Position numbers and translations under genes: made by a program. Positions 18,650 to 28,591 of a DNA stretch of 61,830 nt are shown piece after piece. This stretch comes from Ramicandelaber brevisporus (Eukaryota; Kickxellomycota; Ramicandelaberales; Ramicandelaberaceae): the NCBI GenBank assembly GCA_025201865.1, contig MU602683.1:1-61830 (forward strand), given 5' to 3'. How positions within the stretch are numbered: position 1 is the stretch's first letter; the number at the start of each line of letters is the position of its first letter. The notes below the pieces were generated by a model. That model was not told where the DNA came from. It did no database searches and was given only the letters and a program-made list of their open reading frames with translations.

Positions 18650-21600
18650 ATGACCGATCGAGTTACTGCTGTGCCCGCCACTTCCGGTGGAGATGCGGAC
18701 CAACAGTTTGCTGTAGACATTGCCATTGTCAAACAAATCTGTCGCAGCGCTGGTTCAGTTCATCGCCCCTCCTCTTCTCCCTCTTCCCCAAACAACCCAG
18801 CTCCAACGCCAGCCGAGCTCGTTGCCGGCATACAGCCTCTTATAAACGACATTCTAGACCGCCATTCCATCAATGGGGACAAGCATCGCTACAAGTACAC
18901 TGCATTCCTGCGAACAATTGTGCGAAATGCCTCTGGAGCGACATGGGTTGAACGACTGCGTAACTACTCGCAAGGTGAAAACGGCCGAGCTACAAAGATT
19001 CCACGGCGGAGAGTTGCTAGTGTGCCAGTAACATCGACAATGACGGTGCCTATGGTGCCAGCAATCCCAGTAGTGTCGGCAGGAACAGTCGCAATGACGC
19101 CGAGAAACAAGATTATTGACCAGAGCAGGTTCAAAACACCGAGAACGAGAACAGCAGTGAGAATGGATGATGCGGTGCAGCTGTTACAGGAAAATGATGG
19201 ACAACAGCATCAACATCAACATCAACATCAACGTGGTCAGCGTGGCCAACGGAATGTGCTAAGTCCGGAGTTTATCGAGAGTCTGGTGGTAATGTGGCTT
19301 AATGCAGTGCACAAGGATGAGCGATTCACGATGAAGCGGTATTTGAGACTATGGCGAAGTAGACTATCATCGGCAGATTCAAATCAGACAGCGCGCAAAC
19401 AGGAGCCAGTGCATTATATCGAGCATCGGCAACGCGACAATCCGAGCACAGCAACAATGCATCCGCGTGGTCTTCAGTATGAGGCAATGTTGGAACGTGA
19501 ATCTGATAGATTCTACGCTGAACATCGCCTGCCTTTAATAGTTTATGGATGGAGACTGAAACTGGACTTTTTGACATGCGATTCTGATACACTGTTGCAA
19601 ATCGACACAATTAATGAACTCCACGAAGCACCAGCCAACATCTTTGCTACTGTACGTTATAACAGACTGATGACACTCTATAATAAATGGATCGACTCAT
19701 ACAATCAGCGCTGCGATCTCAAAATGGCAGAAAATTATAACGAAGACAGATTAAAACGGTGGTTAATTGGACGATTCCGCGACAGAGTAAATGAACGTCG
19801 ATTGCAGCGCCAGCAACAACAAGAGTTGGCCAATTTGGATACAGTTCGCAATTGTTTTATAGCATGGATGGATCACAATCGACAGATGCAGATTACTGCC
19901 GATGACTTTAGAGTGAAAGTGAGCTGCAGTTTTGCTAGACGCCTTATCAACGCTTGGAGAGAGCGACTTGTGGAGAAACTGCAGATTCGAGATGATGTTG
20001 CATCAGAACTCGATCAAGTACGAAACATGTTTAATGGATGGCTTGATTTGACATCAGATGCAAGATTGACTTCAAAGCAGATAATACAACAGCGAAAGGG
20101 ACAACAGCTCAATGCATGGCAACAGAAATTACACGAACTACGTGAGATGAATCAGCGCTGTGATGAATTTATCTCAAACCGAGAGTCAGCAATGGTTCGT
20201 AATTCACTCCGCAAGCTCAGTCACGCGGCAGCTCGCATTCGACAGATGAACCAGCAGGCTGACATCATGGTTAGTAAACGCGTATTAATGGCCAAAATGG
20301 TCGATTGGTTAAGCAACCTGGATAGGATTAAACTGTGGCTCGAAGAAGGCGATGCTACTCATGACCGACTAATGGGAATACGAGTGTTGCGCAACTTATC
20401 CCGGAATTCATTCTTGTTCAACCATGCGTTGAATGAAGCTGAGAAGCGATATAATCAAATGCTGGTGAAACGCGTACATCGTCAGCTGCAGAGTTTTCTT
20501 GAAGATAGACGTTTACTGAATGTGAATCATCCCGCAGCGGCAGCGATTGGACATGGCAAACCACTCTCATTCATTGAAGAATTACCTGACGATATTGATG
20601 TAGCACCATCTCTTGTACCAGTTTATGCACCACAACCACAGTATCAGCCACAGCATCAGTCACAGCTCCAGCACCAATCTCCATTCATGAGAAGACAGCT
20701 TCAGCATGGCAGCATCCGTTCATCTCTTCGCGAACGGCTGACACAGAGTCTGGCCAGCATTATTAGTTCGATTGCATCCCGCGTCAATGTGAATGAGGTG
20801 TATCAGTGGAAGTATCCATTATTTGACAATGATTACATTCCACTTTACATTGGACTTGGTGCTGGTTACGACAGCATGACTGTAGATGAGATTGAGCGAT
20901 ATTTTGAAGAGAAGCTGCATGGGTTCCTCAGAAGAAAAAACAATAATCTTCTTGTCAACAGGTTCTTTGATTGGGGCGATAGTTTGTGTCGATATGACAT
21001 TGCTCTGCAGCAGGGTGATAAATTTCATAGCACTTCGCTGAAGAATCGTGTCATTCGTGTCATCAAGAAGCGCATCAATGCCAATTTGTATCCACAGCCG
21101 ACTCCTGGTGCATCCCAGGCTGTATCTGTTGTTCGTCGCGCACTCTCTTCAGCTGACACTCAACTGCTTGCGCAGATGTGGAATGGCTTCCGGATGCTGC
21201 ATGGAATGGAAACTCAAATGTATGATACATTGAGTCAGTTCATTAATGAAAACTTGAGCCAGAGCTTTATTCACCGCCGATTGATGATAATGCAGCCAGC
21301 TGGAAAGCCATCTACTCTGACACGAGTCGAGCAGCTGCAGGAGCTGACTAAAGAGCATTGGCGGATTCGACGAACATTCAGACTATGGAAGAAGGAGAAT
21401 GATCTGCGCAGCTTGGCAGAAATTGTAAAAGACAGAATGGAGGAGCTATTCATCAAGCGAATTAGAGACATGGTGGTCAAATGGAGATGCAAAGTGATGA
21501 TCAAAACTCGCCAACAACAGTTACAGCAACTACAGCAATTACAACAGCAGCAACTACAGCAGCAGCAGCAACAACTTATTCCAGTAGTTTCTGTGGACGA

Positions 21601-22321
21601 TGCTCAGCAAACACCGTACCAGTCGATGATTGCATTGTCAACGGGATTGACCAAGAGTCAGGCTGAATTAGTACTGCGAGTGTGGAATATGATGAAACCC
21701 AAGGCATCGATTCTTCTCAATCGGTTCTGGGCAACTCATTTCCTCAGCATTTGGCGCGAACGTACTCAGCTTGAACGGGAGGCCAACGGCCTGTTCCAGC
21801 TCCGCCATGCATTCAACAAATGGCGCAGCAACACAAAGAAGCTCACTCACAAATTCAATAGCTGTGTTGCCATCGACCATCGTGCTACTCTCTCCAATGC
21901 CTTGGCTCAATGGCGAGCCGTAACTGTCAAGAAGCTCGAGAAGAAAAGCATCAAGCAAGATGCCCGCAAAGGCGCTGATCTTTACAAGAAATCGCTGCTG
22001 AGAATTGCGCTTCATGAATGGATGCTGCGCACAAGTTCTGCTCCATCCCTCGCTGTCAAGATTGCTGTCAAGTACAAACCTCGTTCAGAGGAGCGATACA
22101 AGACAATCTTGAAGGATGTATCCGCAACGATTCAGAGAAGGAATATCATGAAAGAGGCAATGTCGGAGTGGAGAAGGGCAACTACTGTGGTGTCGATGGA
22201 ACGCGAGCTACGAATGAAGTTTGCCATCAATGTACGAGCTCGCAAGTTGCTGGCACTTGTACTCAAAACATGGCGAAAAGAGAATAAGTTGCGCGATGTA
22301 GAGGGTGAACTTGTGTTCTAA
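18650..22321 (+). CDS. SFI1: SFI1-like spindle-pole/centrosome repeat protein
   Basis: 1223 aa. Sfi1 is a long alpha-helix whose repeats bind centrin and form the half-bridge needed to duplicate the spindle pole body. The protein is built of degenerate 23-35-residue repeats with the typical core of aromatics and Trp: FIAWMDHNR, LINAWRERL, MFNGWLDLT, QLNAWQQKL, AFNKWRSNT, ALAQWRAVT, ALHEWMLRT, AMSEWRRAT, VLKTWRKEN. The C-terminal repeats (from about 1020) are the most regular. Low-complexity inserts: QHQHQHQ near residue 188, Gln/His near 660-690, and a Gln run near 965-985. The N-terminal ~250 residues lack repeats. Start at the first ATG (18650). No intron is needed. Confidence 0.85.
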   Translation: MTDRVTAVPATSGGDADQQFAVDIAIVKQICRSAGSVHRPSSSPSSPNNPAPTPAELVAGIQPLINDILDRHSINGDKHRYKYTAFLRTIVRNASGATWVERLRNYSQGENGRATKIPRRRVASVPVTSTMTVPMVPAIPVVSAGTVAMTPRNKIIDQSRFKTPRTRTAVRMDDAVQLLQENDGQQHQHQHQHQRGQRGQRNVLSPEFIESLVVMWLNAVHKDERFTMKRYLRLWRSRLSSADSNQTARKQEPVHYIEHRQRDNPSTATMHPRGLQYEAMLERESDRFYAEHRLPLIVYGWRLKLDFLTCDSDTLLQIDTINELHEAPANIFATVRYNRLMTLYNKWIDSYNQRCDLKMAENYNEDRLKRWLIGRFRDRVNERRLQRQQQQELANLDTVRNCFIAWMDHNRQMQITADDFRVKVSCSFARRLINAWRERLVEKLQIRDDVASELDQVRNMFNGWLDLTSDARLTSKQIIQQRKGQQLNAWQQKLHELREMNQRCDEFISNRESAMVRNSLRKLSHAAARIRQMNQQADIMVSKRVLMAKMVDWLSNLDRIKLWLEEGDATHDRLMGIRVLRNLSRNSFLFNHALNEAEKRYNQMLVKRVHRQLQSFLEDRRLLNVNHPAAAAIGHGKPLSFIEELPDDIDVAPSLVPVYAPQPQYQPQHQSQLQHQSPFMRRQLQHGSIRSSLRERLTQSLASIISSIASRVNVNEVYQWKYPLFDNDYIPLYIGLGAGYDSMTVDEIERYFEEKLHGFLRRKNNNLLVNRFFDWGDSLCRYDIALQQGDKFHSTSLKNRVIRVIKKRINANLYPQPTPGASQAVSVVRRALSSADTQLLAQMWNGFRMLHGMETQMYDTLSQFINENLSQSFIHRRLMIMQPAGKPSTLTRVEQLQELTKEHWRIRRTFRLWKKENDLRSLAEIVKDRMEELFIKRIRDMVVKWRCKVMIKTRQQQLQQLQQLQQQQLQQQQQQLIPVVSVDDAQQTPYQSMIALSTGLTKSQAELVLRVWNMMKPKASILLNRFWATHFLSIWRERTQLEREANGLFQLRHAFNKWRSNTKKLTHKFNSCVAIDHRATLSNALAQWRAVTVKKLEKKSIKQDARKGADLYKKSLLRIALHEWMLRTSSAPSLAVKIAVKYKPRSEERYKTILKDVSATIQRRNIMKEAMSEWRRATTVVSMERELRMKFAINVRARKLLALVLKTWRKENKLRDVEGELVF

Positions 22322-22773
22322 TTCCAATTCCAATTCTAATCCTAATCCTAATCACACCTGTTTTATATTGTTAGCTTTTTGTTATTATTACTAGTTTTAT
22401 CGCCCCTATTATGTACATTTTCATATTTATTTAAATAGTCATTGCACTTTATTGCCTCATCTTCAAGGTATCAAATGCTCTGGGAATAGTCACTCAATCA
22501 TTTTAGGGTTCCTCTACAGTGCCCCAGTGCATAAATCGGTCGTTGGGCGGACTTGGCTTGTTTTTTTTTTTTCGCTTCGTTCTTCGTTCTCTCTCCTCTT
22601 TTGTTTTTTTTCTTCCACTCCTCGTCTTCTTCTTCTCTCTGCTCTCTCTGCTCTATTGTTCGTTCGGTTGTTGTTTGTGTAGCCTCGTTCTCCTTTCCAT
22701 ACGTATATTCTCTCGCCATCTTCCAGACTTTCCTCTTTTCCGTCTCAAATAGAGCTGCACAGCAAAGTGGAAG
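22322..22773. other. Intergenic region, promoter of the 5-phosphatase
   Basis: Begins with a degenerate aattcc/taatcc repeat (22322-22358) after the SFI1 stop. The second half (22560-22740) is strongly C/T-rich on the plus strand, just upstream of the next start. No gene seen. Confidence 0.6.
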
Positions 22774-24321
22774 ATGACGTTCAGTGCTCTCGAGCTGGTT
22801 GTCCGAATTGGCACTTTGAATGCTGGCTGCATTCCGCCTACAGCTGATCTCGCGGACTGGCTGTGTCCACCTCTCCTCCGTCCATCTCCAGACAGCAGCA
22901 GCGACTCATCTTCTTCCATTTCGTCCAAGTCACGACCACTTCCCGACATTCTCGCCGTTGGTTTCCAAGAGTTTGAGCCAAATGACGAGTCTCTACTCCA
23001 CACTGCAGCACAGGCATCATCTCCAGTTTCTTTGCTGGCAACCGACCCAGCAGTTGCCGCAGTTGGCAAACTAATTGAAGATGCACTGGTATATGCCGCA
23101 AGTTCTCGGCAAATGTCCGAGAGATCACGCTCAAAGTTAATCAAGAAGGCCACCAGTGCGTATCCGAGCCTGTTCAAAGATGAGAGTGATTTGGATGCGA
23201 TCGGGAATGTTACATATGAGCCAGTTGTTGTAGTCAGACATGTGGCAATGGTGCTGTATGTGTACACGAGAGTTGGCATTGGACATTTGAGCGGAATCAG
23301 CTGGGACCATGTTGGGTGTGGATTGGGCGGTGTGATGGGAAACAAAGGTGCAGTCGCTGCTAGATTGGATATCATTGCACCTTGGTTAACAACTACTGCT
23401 GCTACTACTGCTGCTTCTGCTACTACTGTGGCTACTGCGACTGCATCTGACAATCATACCATTGTTACCAATAATGATGAGAAGCAGACTGTGAATGATT
23501 CCAATTTGGATAGAATTAGTCTAGTGTTTGTGAATGCTCATCTGGCTGCTCATAACTTTGCATTAAAGCGACGCAATCAAGATTACCATCAAATTCTGTC
23601 ACAGATGTCATTTAGCATTAAAGACAATCTGTCACAATCATCATGTCGCACGCTGGGCATTCTCAACCATGATTTAGTTTACTTCTTTGGTGATTTGAAC
23701 TATAGAGTTGATCTCAAAAATCATGGATTAGCAAAGCTTCCAATCAGCTCTCAATTGCACCGTGTCATGCGTCATTATGATCAATTGGATGGCGAGCGTG
23801 CTTCTGGAAGAATACTGGTGGATTTCAATGAGGCTGTCATAAACTTCCCGCCTACGTTCAAGTTCGAAGTTGGATCCACCGAGGTTTATTCGAGTAAAAA
23901 GGATCGAATTCCGTCCTGGACAGATCGTGTGTTATATAAAACTGCATCCAAAGGCAGTGTCAAAGTGCGCGTGATTGATTACCTGACTCACATTCAATAC
24001 ATTGAAAGTGACCATAAACCAGTATCTGCAACGTTTAAAGTGACTAGAGTTCCATCGCCACAGCCAGAAGAAGGCGATGATGGTGAACAGAGTAGATCAC
24101 TGCCAGTGGCCAACCGCGAAGGTAACAAGTTGGATCCGCGGAGACGGCTGAGGAAGGCGGCTGGAATTATTCTTGATCTTTCCGTTGGATATGGAATGAA
24201 GCATGTTTGGATTCATCTTGCTAGACATCCTTACTGGGCTGGTGCTATTGGTGCAGCTTTGTCTTCTCTTTTATATCTCTATCTGTTTTACCACTCTGCC
24301 AATGCCCATCAATCTCTTTAA
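22774..24321 (+). CDS. Inositol polyphosphate 5-phosphatase with C-terminal membrane anchor
   Basis: 515 aa. Removes the 5-phosphate from phosphoinositides or inositol phosphates. The exonuclease/endonuclease/phosphatase fold starts at residue ~8 (VVRIGTLNAG). Signature motifs: GGVMGNKGAVAARL (~186-199), NAHLAAH (~252), FFGDLNYRVD (~306-315), IPSWTDRVLY (~380-389) and SDHKPV (~412-417). Two Ser/Thr/Ala-rich inserts interrupt the fold (~33-48 and ~208-230). Near the end is a single hydrophobic segment (AGAIGAALSSLLYLYLF, ~489-505) followed by a short polar tail. That implies a tail-anchored protein facing the cytosol on ER or a related membrane. No SAC1, RhoGAP or SH2 domain is present. First in-frame ATG used. 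Confidence 0.9.
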   Translation: MTFSALELVVRIGTLNAGCIPPTADLADWLCPPLLRPSPDSSSDSSSSISSKSRPLPDILAVGFQEFEPNDESLLHTAAQASSPVSLLATDPAVAAVGKLIEDALVYAASSRQMSERSRSKLIKKATSAYPSLFKDESDLDAIGNVTYEPVVVVRHVAMVLYVYTRVGIGHLSGISWDHVGCGLGGVMGNKGAVAARLDIIAPWLTTTAATTAASATTVATATASDNHTIVTNNDEKQTVNDSNLDRISLVFVNAHLAAHNFALKRRNQDYHQILSQMSFSIKDNLSQSSCRTLGILNHDLVYFFGDLNYRVDLKNHGLAKLPISSQLHRVMRHYDQLDGERASGRILVDFNEAVINFPPTFKFEVGSTEVYSSKKDRIPSWTDRVLYKTASKGSVKVRVIDYLTHIQYIESDHKPVSATFKVTRVPSPQPEEGDDGEQSRSLPVANREGNKLDPRRRLRKAAGIILDLSVGYGMKHVWIHLARHPYWAGAIGAALSSLLYLYLFYHSANAHQSL

Positions 24322-24609
24322 ACTGTAATTTTTGTTTTAAATACTCTATATTCTCATTCTTCATCAACTCACTCACTCAATCGTGTGTGTCTTTGAAATG
24401 ATCTGTGATGTAGTGTGATATGATGTGGTGTGATGGCGTGTTCTTTTCTTTTCTTTTTCTTTTTTACTCCCACGCTTTGTGCACACGCGCTCCCCTCTCC
24501 TTCCTTCTTACTCGTCTGTTCCTCCACTCGCCGTCCACTCGTTCGATCTTCGTGACCGACCTTGATTAATAAAAAAAAAAGAGAAAAAAGAGAAAGAGCA
24601 TAACTTGTA

Positions 24610-25890
24610 ATGCAGCCAGTCTTTCGTCGTATGATCTCTACCACTGCCGCCTCGGCTTCCGCTGGTGGCAAAGGACGTGAAAACCTGCTGTCTATTGTTC
24701 GCTCCGAGCTGGATTCCATTCGTGCCGCTGGCACCTTCAAGTCCGAGCGCGTCCTGTCTTCTTCCCAGAGCTCGATTGTGTCGGTTGGCTCCAGCCAGGT
24801 TCTCAACTTTTGCGCCAACAACTACTTGGGCTTGGCTGACCATCCTACAGTGATTCAGCGCTCAAAGGAGTATCTCGACAAGTATGGTGCTGGATTGTCG
24901 TCAGTTAGATTCATTTGTGGTACTCAGGATATCCATAAGGACCTTGAGCGCCAAATCGCAGACTTTATGGGCACAGAGGATTCCATATTGTATGCATCGT
25001 GCTTTGATGCCAATGCGGGTGTGTTTGAGACGCTGCTGACCGAAAAGGATGCAATTGTGAGTGACTCATTAAACCATGCATCGATTATTGATGGAATTCG
25101 CTTGTGTAAGGCAAAGAGATTCAGATACAAGAACTGCGATATGAATGATTTGGAAACTCAGTTGAAGTTGGCCAGAGAAGGCGGTGCTCGTACCGTGATG
25201 ATTGCCACCGATGGCGTGTTCTCAATGGATGGCCGGATTGCTCCTTTGGATAAAATCTGTGACATGGCCGATAAATACAACGCAGTGGTGTTTGTTGATG
25301 ATGCACATGCTACTGGCTTTGTCGGCCCAACTGGAAGAGGCACTCCAGAGCTGTTTGGCGTGCGTGATCGGGTCCACATTGTTAACTCTACATTGGGCAA
25401 AGCTATGGGCGGCGCTAGTGGTGGATACACTGCCGCAGATGCCGATGTTGTATCATTGCTGCGCAACCGTAGCCGGCCATATTTATTCTCCAATAGCTTG
25501 CCTCCAGCCGTTGTTGGTGGCGCTTCGGCTGCTCTCGACATGGTTGTTAAGGGCGAAGGTGCTGCGCAGTTGCTGCCTCAGCTTCGTAGCAACACTAAAC
25601 TATTCCGCGAAACATTGACAGCTGCTGGATTTACGATCAAGGGCGATGACCATCCAATTTGCCCAGTTATGCTCGGTGACGCTCGTCTGGCTGCTGAATT
25701 TGCCGATGCAATGCTGAAGCGTGGCATTTATGTTATTGGCTTCTCTTACCCTGTTGTTCCAAAGGGCGAGGCTCGTATTCGTGTTCAGCTCTCTGCCGCT
25801 CACACTACCGAACAAGTCAAGAAGGCCACCCAGGCTTTCATTGAAGTTGGCCGTGAACTTGGTGTTATCCCAAAGGCTGCTCGTCTCTAA
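24610..25890 (+). CDS. GCAT: Glycine C-acetyltransferase (2-amino-3-ketobutyrate CoA ligase), mitochondrial
   Basis: 426 aa. PLP enzyme of the alpha-oxoamine synthase family. Cleaves 2-amino-3-ketobutyrate with CoA to glycine and acetyl-CoA in threonine breakdown. Visible: an Arg/Ser/Ala-rich N-terminus (1-~27) like a mitochondrial presequence; [10 protein letters not shown] (~65); [13 protein letters not shown] (~96); [15 protein letters not shown]; the PLP lysine in [14 protein letters not shown] (K264); and [12 protein letters not shown]-terminal [21 protein letters not shown] fits GCAT rather than ALA synthase or serine palmitoyltransferase. Length is standard. The enzyme is widespread in animals and bacteria; its presence here leans to a non-Dikarya fungus (inference). 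Strong C-ending codon preference. Convergent with ATX1, 75 bp apart. Confidence 0.95.
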   Translation: MQPVFRRMISTTAASASAGGKGRENLLSIVRSELDSIRAAGTFKSERVLSSSQSSIVSVGSSQVLNFCANNYLGLADHPTVIQRSKEYLDKYGAGLSSVRFICGTQDIHKDLERQIADFMGTEDSILYASCFDANAGVFETLLTEKDAIVSDSLNHASIIDGIRLCKAKRFRYKNCDMNDLETQLKLAREGGARTVMIATDGVFSMDGRIAPLDKICDMADKYNAVVFVDDAHATGFVGPTGRGTPELFGVRDRVHIVNSTLGKAMGGASGGYTAADADVVSLLRNRSRPYLFSNSLPPAVVGGASAALDMVVKGEGAAQLLPQLRSNTKLFRETLTAAGFTIKGDDHPICPVMLGDARLAAEFADAMLKRGIYVIGFSYPVVPKGEARIRVQLSAAHTTEQVKKATQAFIEVGRELGVIPKAARL

Positions 25891-25965
25891 TTTGAATTTG
25901 AATTTGAAACTTAAACTCTCTTTTTTCTTTCTTAAAACAGGCTTTATTAAAGCATGGAGGATGGA

Positions 25966-26175
25966 TTATTGTGCAATTTCGGTGACAGATTTGCCAGTCT
26001 TCTTGATGGTTTCGAGGACAGTGTCGTATGTAAGAGAGTCGCTCTCGACAGTGACGAGCTGGTTCTCGAGAGACACATCTAGCTTGGAGACGCCGTCGAG
26101 CTTGTTGATGGCACGGGTAACGGCACCAGCGCAGCCGCCGCAGGACATGGCAACCTGATACTTGAAAACAGACAT
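25966..26175 (-). CDS. ATX1: ATX1-type copper chaperone
   Basis: 69 aa. Carries Cu(I) in the cytosol to the P-type ATPase of the secretory pathway. A single HMA domain with the copper motif MSCGGC (residues 10-15), the helix GAVTRAINKLDGV, and Lys in IKKTGK (~61), the expected position of the Lys that helps copper transfer. Length matches Atx1 (~70). I start at the ATG at 26175 (MSVFKYQVAMSCGGC). The frame stays open upstream with low-complexity sequence, which I treat as leader. Confidence 0.95.
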   Translation of the reverse strand: MSVFKYQVAMSCGGCAGAVTRAINKLDGVSKLDVSLENQLVTVESDSLTYDTVLETIKKTGKSVTEIAQ

Positions 26176-26626
26176 TGGTGGAGTGAGTGATAAGAGGGAA
26201 GTGGCTGCTTGTTGTGTCTGATGTTTTTGTGTGTGATTGTGTTTGTGTGTTGTTGACATCAAAACGAAGAGAAGATTGAACCAGCAAGCACAAGCTGCAT
26301 TTATACAACTCAGACGAGCAACTATCGCCATGATCACAATGACAAATCAAAGTCGTGGCAGAAATTGCTCGCCAACATTCGAGACTAATCGCATTTACGG
26401 CAGAAATACCGCACAATGCTGTTGACAATGTCAGCATATTTGACACATCGTCAGGAGAACGAGGTAACCCCCTACATTGCTCACTGCCTCCTTGCGGCGT
26501 AGGCTACCATCATACCTTTCATTATGTTTGACATCCAAAACACACGCTCACCACTTGTAATCATTTTGGCGTATACATTCTCCTCCGTCTCTGAAACCAA
26601 ATACAGCCTCGCTTTTTTTTGACACA
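26176..26626. other. Divergent promoter: ATX1 / F-box gene
   Basis: 451 bases between opposite start codons. GT/CA-rich close to ATX1, otherwise mixed sequence. No gene or clear motif seen. Confidence 0.5.
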
Positions 26627-28330
26627 ATGAAACGAACTGCAGACCAGCTCGTGTCTGGCAATTCACCACCTTTGACGGACAGGGTTGAGGGATTCCCACT
26701 CGTGGAACTGCCGCTTGACTTGCTCGAAGAGATTGCCACATACTTTGCTCGCCCAGAGGCTGCAGCAATTGTCACTGTCTCAAAGTCGTTCCACACTGCC
26801 TTTGCCCGCACTGTTTGGAAGTACATTGACCTTTCAGCTAAAAAGCACCGGCCAAAATCGAAGTCTGCCTGGGAGCGCTACAGTCACTTGGTTCACTCCA
26901 TTCGCATTACTTCAGATGTCGTTGCGCGCTTCCCACCATTCCCGCCGCCGAATCTGAATCGTCTCACTGTGAACCTGAATGACAAGACATGTGCAATGCT
27001 CCCCAAACACGAGCTGCCACATCTTCAACGCCTCAGCTTGATTGTGTTATGGCATTCGTGTGAGCTAAAATCCTTCATTGATTTGGTGTCGTGGATCAAC
27101 AAGGCTCACCAGCGTAAACAGAAACTGATGGTTCGTTGGCAGTTCACTATCGATTATGATGATTTAAGTTTTAAGAGTCTGGATTATGTTCTCGCACATA
27201 TAGCCATGCTGGATTCTCATGAATTCTACATCAGTTCTGATTGTCCAAGGCATCGAAAACCATCGAAAATGTCCAAGTTGGTTCCAATTTTGAAGCACAT
27301 TGAGATCAATAACTCTAGTTATGGATCCAGCTTTGAGAAAACTGGGTGGTTTTTGCTTCCTGATCAAGAATTGATTTTTCCACGTGTTGAGTCACTGACT
27401 ATTAGTTTTTGTGGTGGTGATGAAGAAAAAATAGATAGTGATTATGATATCGATGAAAATGAAGATGAAGACACTGATGAATATCGACATATCAGGGCTA
27501 GTTTCAGTATACTATCTGGTAACTTCCCAATGCTGACTCGCTTTGTTATGGAGATCAACTACTTTACTTGTAGTGATGATGCCCAGAGAATATTTACACA
27601 AAAGTGGCCAACTGTGATTGAATTAGTCATTCACAATGTAAAGCTTAATCTTGGCAACATTGAAGATCCCAGTGTGTGGAAGTATGCAGTTCGAGCTTGT
27701 CCAAGTCTGGAGCGATTGACATTTGCTGGATCTGAGTTTACGTTGGATCTAAATGAGTTGGCAGAGCTATCTCCTCGTCTTCGCAGGCTCTCAGTCCTGA
27801 ATGTTGATGAAACGAATGATTATCCTCCTCCACAGCAACACAAAAGTACACTTCAGAAGCAGCAAATAAAACATTTGCTCAAACCAAAATCGCATCAGAT
27901 ATTGAACAGTTTAGTGCATGTTGATCTCTGCCACTCTGAGTTGGATACTGGCATGCTACAGCTGGCTATTTGTCTCGCCCCGAACCTCAAAACGATTGTT
28001 GCTGGTATTGAGAGTACATTTAAAATTGACAAATCAGCGCTGGAACTATTTGCTGGCCAGAAGTCGACATCAGTTCAGCGCCTGGTATTTGGTATGAATG
28101 GTGCCAGTAAATTCAATGTTAAAGATGCCATTGCGTTTATTGGCATGTTCCCGAACTTGGAATCACTCGCTGCACCTAAGGAATGTCTCGCTAAACTAAA
28201 AAGTATCCGCAAGAAATATCCAAAGCTTGTTATTCGAGAATACAATCAGTCTAAAGCTGATGAAGAATTGTATAAATGGTTTTACTTACAATTCGATGTA
28301 GGTGGTCACAAGAATATTCACTATACTTAA
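26627..28330 (+). CDS. F-box / leucine-rich-repeat-like protein (paralogue 1)
   Basis: 567 aa. Probable substrate receptor of an SCF ubiquitin ligase. The F-box lies at ~24-70 (VELPLDLLEEIATYF…VSKSFHTAFARTVWKYIDL). The rest shows irregular LRR-like segments, for example LPHLQRLSLIVL, FPRVESLTISFC, CPSLERLTFAGS and FPNLESLAAP. An acidic run (SDYDIDENEDEDTDE) falls near residues 269-284. The F-box and the following sequence match the protein encoded at 34821-36320 closely (LP-L-LL-EIAT-F…EAA…TVSK-FH..F-RTVW), so the two are paralogues. The target is unknown. First in-frame ATG used; no intron needed. Confidence 0.8.
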   Translation: MKRTADQLVSGNSPPLTDRVEGFPLVELPLDLLEEIATYFARPEAAAIVTVSKSFHTAFARTVWKYIDLSAKKHRPKSKSAWERYSHLVHSIRITSDVVARFPPFPPPNLNRLTVNLNDKTCAMLPKHELPHLQRLSLIVLWHSCELKSFIDLVSWINKAHQRKQKLMVRWQFTIDYDDLSFKSLDYVLAHIAMLDSHEFYISSDCPRHRKPSKMSKLVPILKHIEINNSSYGSSFEKTGWFLLPDQELIFPRVESLTISFCGGDEEKIDSDYDIDENEDEDTDEYRHIRASFSILSGNFPMLTRFVMEINYFTCSDDAQRIFTQKWPTVIELVIHNVKLNLGNIEDPSVWKYAVRACPSLERLTFAGSEFTLDLNELAELSPRLRRLSVLNVDETNDYPPPQQHKSTLQKQQIKHLLKPKSHQILNSLVHVDLCHSELDTGMLQLAICLAPNLKTIVAGIESTFKIDKSALELFAGQKSTSVQRLVFGMNGASKFNVKDAIAFIGMFPNLESLAAPKECLAKLKSIRKKYPKLVIREYNQSKADEELYKWFYLQFDVGGHKNIHYT

Positions 28331-28423
28331 ACTCAAGCTCTCGTTTACTCATTTTTTAAGCAAAGAAACTAATAACACATAGATTTAGATGAATGTTGTT
28401 TGAAAGTAAAGATGATACTGCTA

Positions 28424-28591
28424 TCACCACGGACCGTCGCCTGGCTGCTTGGGGCCGCCCATTGGAGTCTTGACTGGCGCCGCTGCTGCCGCTGGCTTGG
28501 TGCTGCCAACGGGGGCGGCTTCGACGTAGCTGGCAACTGCTATGACAAGCACGGCGGCAAGAACCGCTGTTGTGCACGAGAGATACCGCAT
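28424..28591 (-). CDS. Small secreted peptide precursor
   Basis: 55 aa. A clear signal peptide (MRYLSCTTAVLAAVLVIAVASYVEA, cleavage probably after …YVEA or EAA) is followed by a ~30-residue Ala/Pro/Gly-rich mature part ending PKQPGDGPW. No cysteine in the mature part, no KEX2 (KR) site, no CaaX box. Function unknown: a signalling peptide, a wall-associated peptide or a lineage-specific secreted peptide are all possible. The open frame extends upstream to 28978 in low-complexity sequence, but the ATG at 28591 gives the signal peptide directly. The upstream ~250 bases are purine-rich on the plus strand (pyrimidine-rich in the gene's sense). Confidence 0.55.
   Translation of the reverse strand: MRYLSCTTAVLAAVLVIAVASYVEAAPVGSTKPAAAAAPVKTPMGGPKQPGDGPW

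Noticed and set aside
22322-22358. Telomere-like CTAATC repeats
   Set aside because: Unit is degenerate (attcc, taatcc), only a few copies, internal to a gene-dense region.
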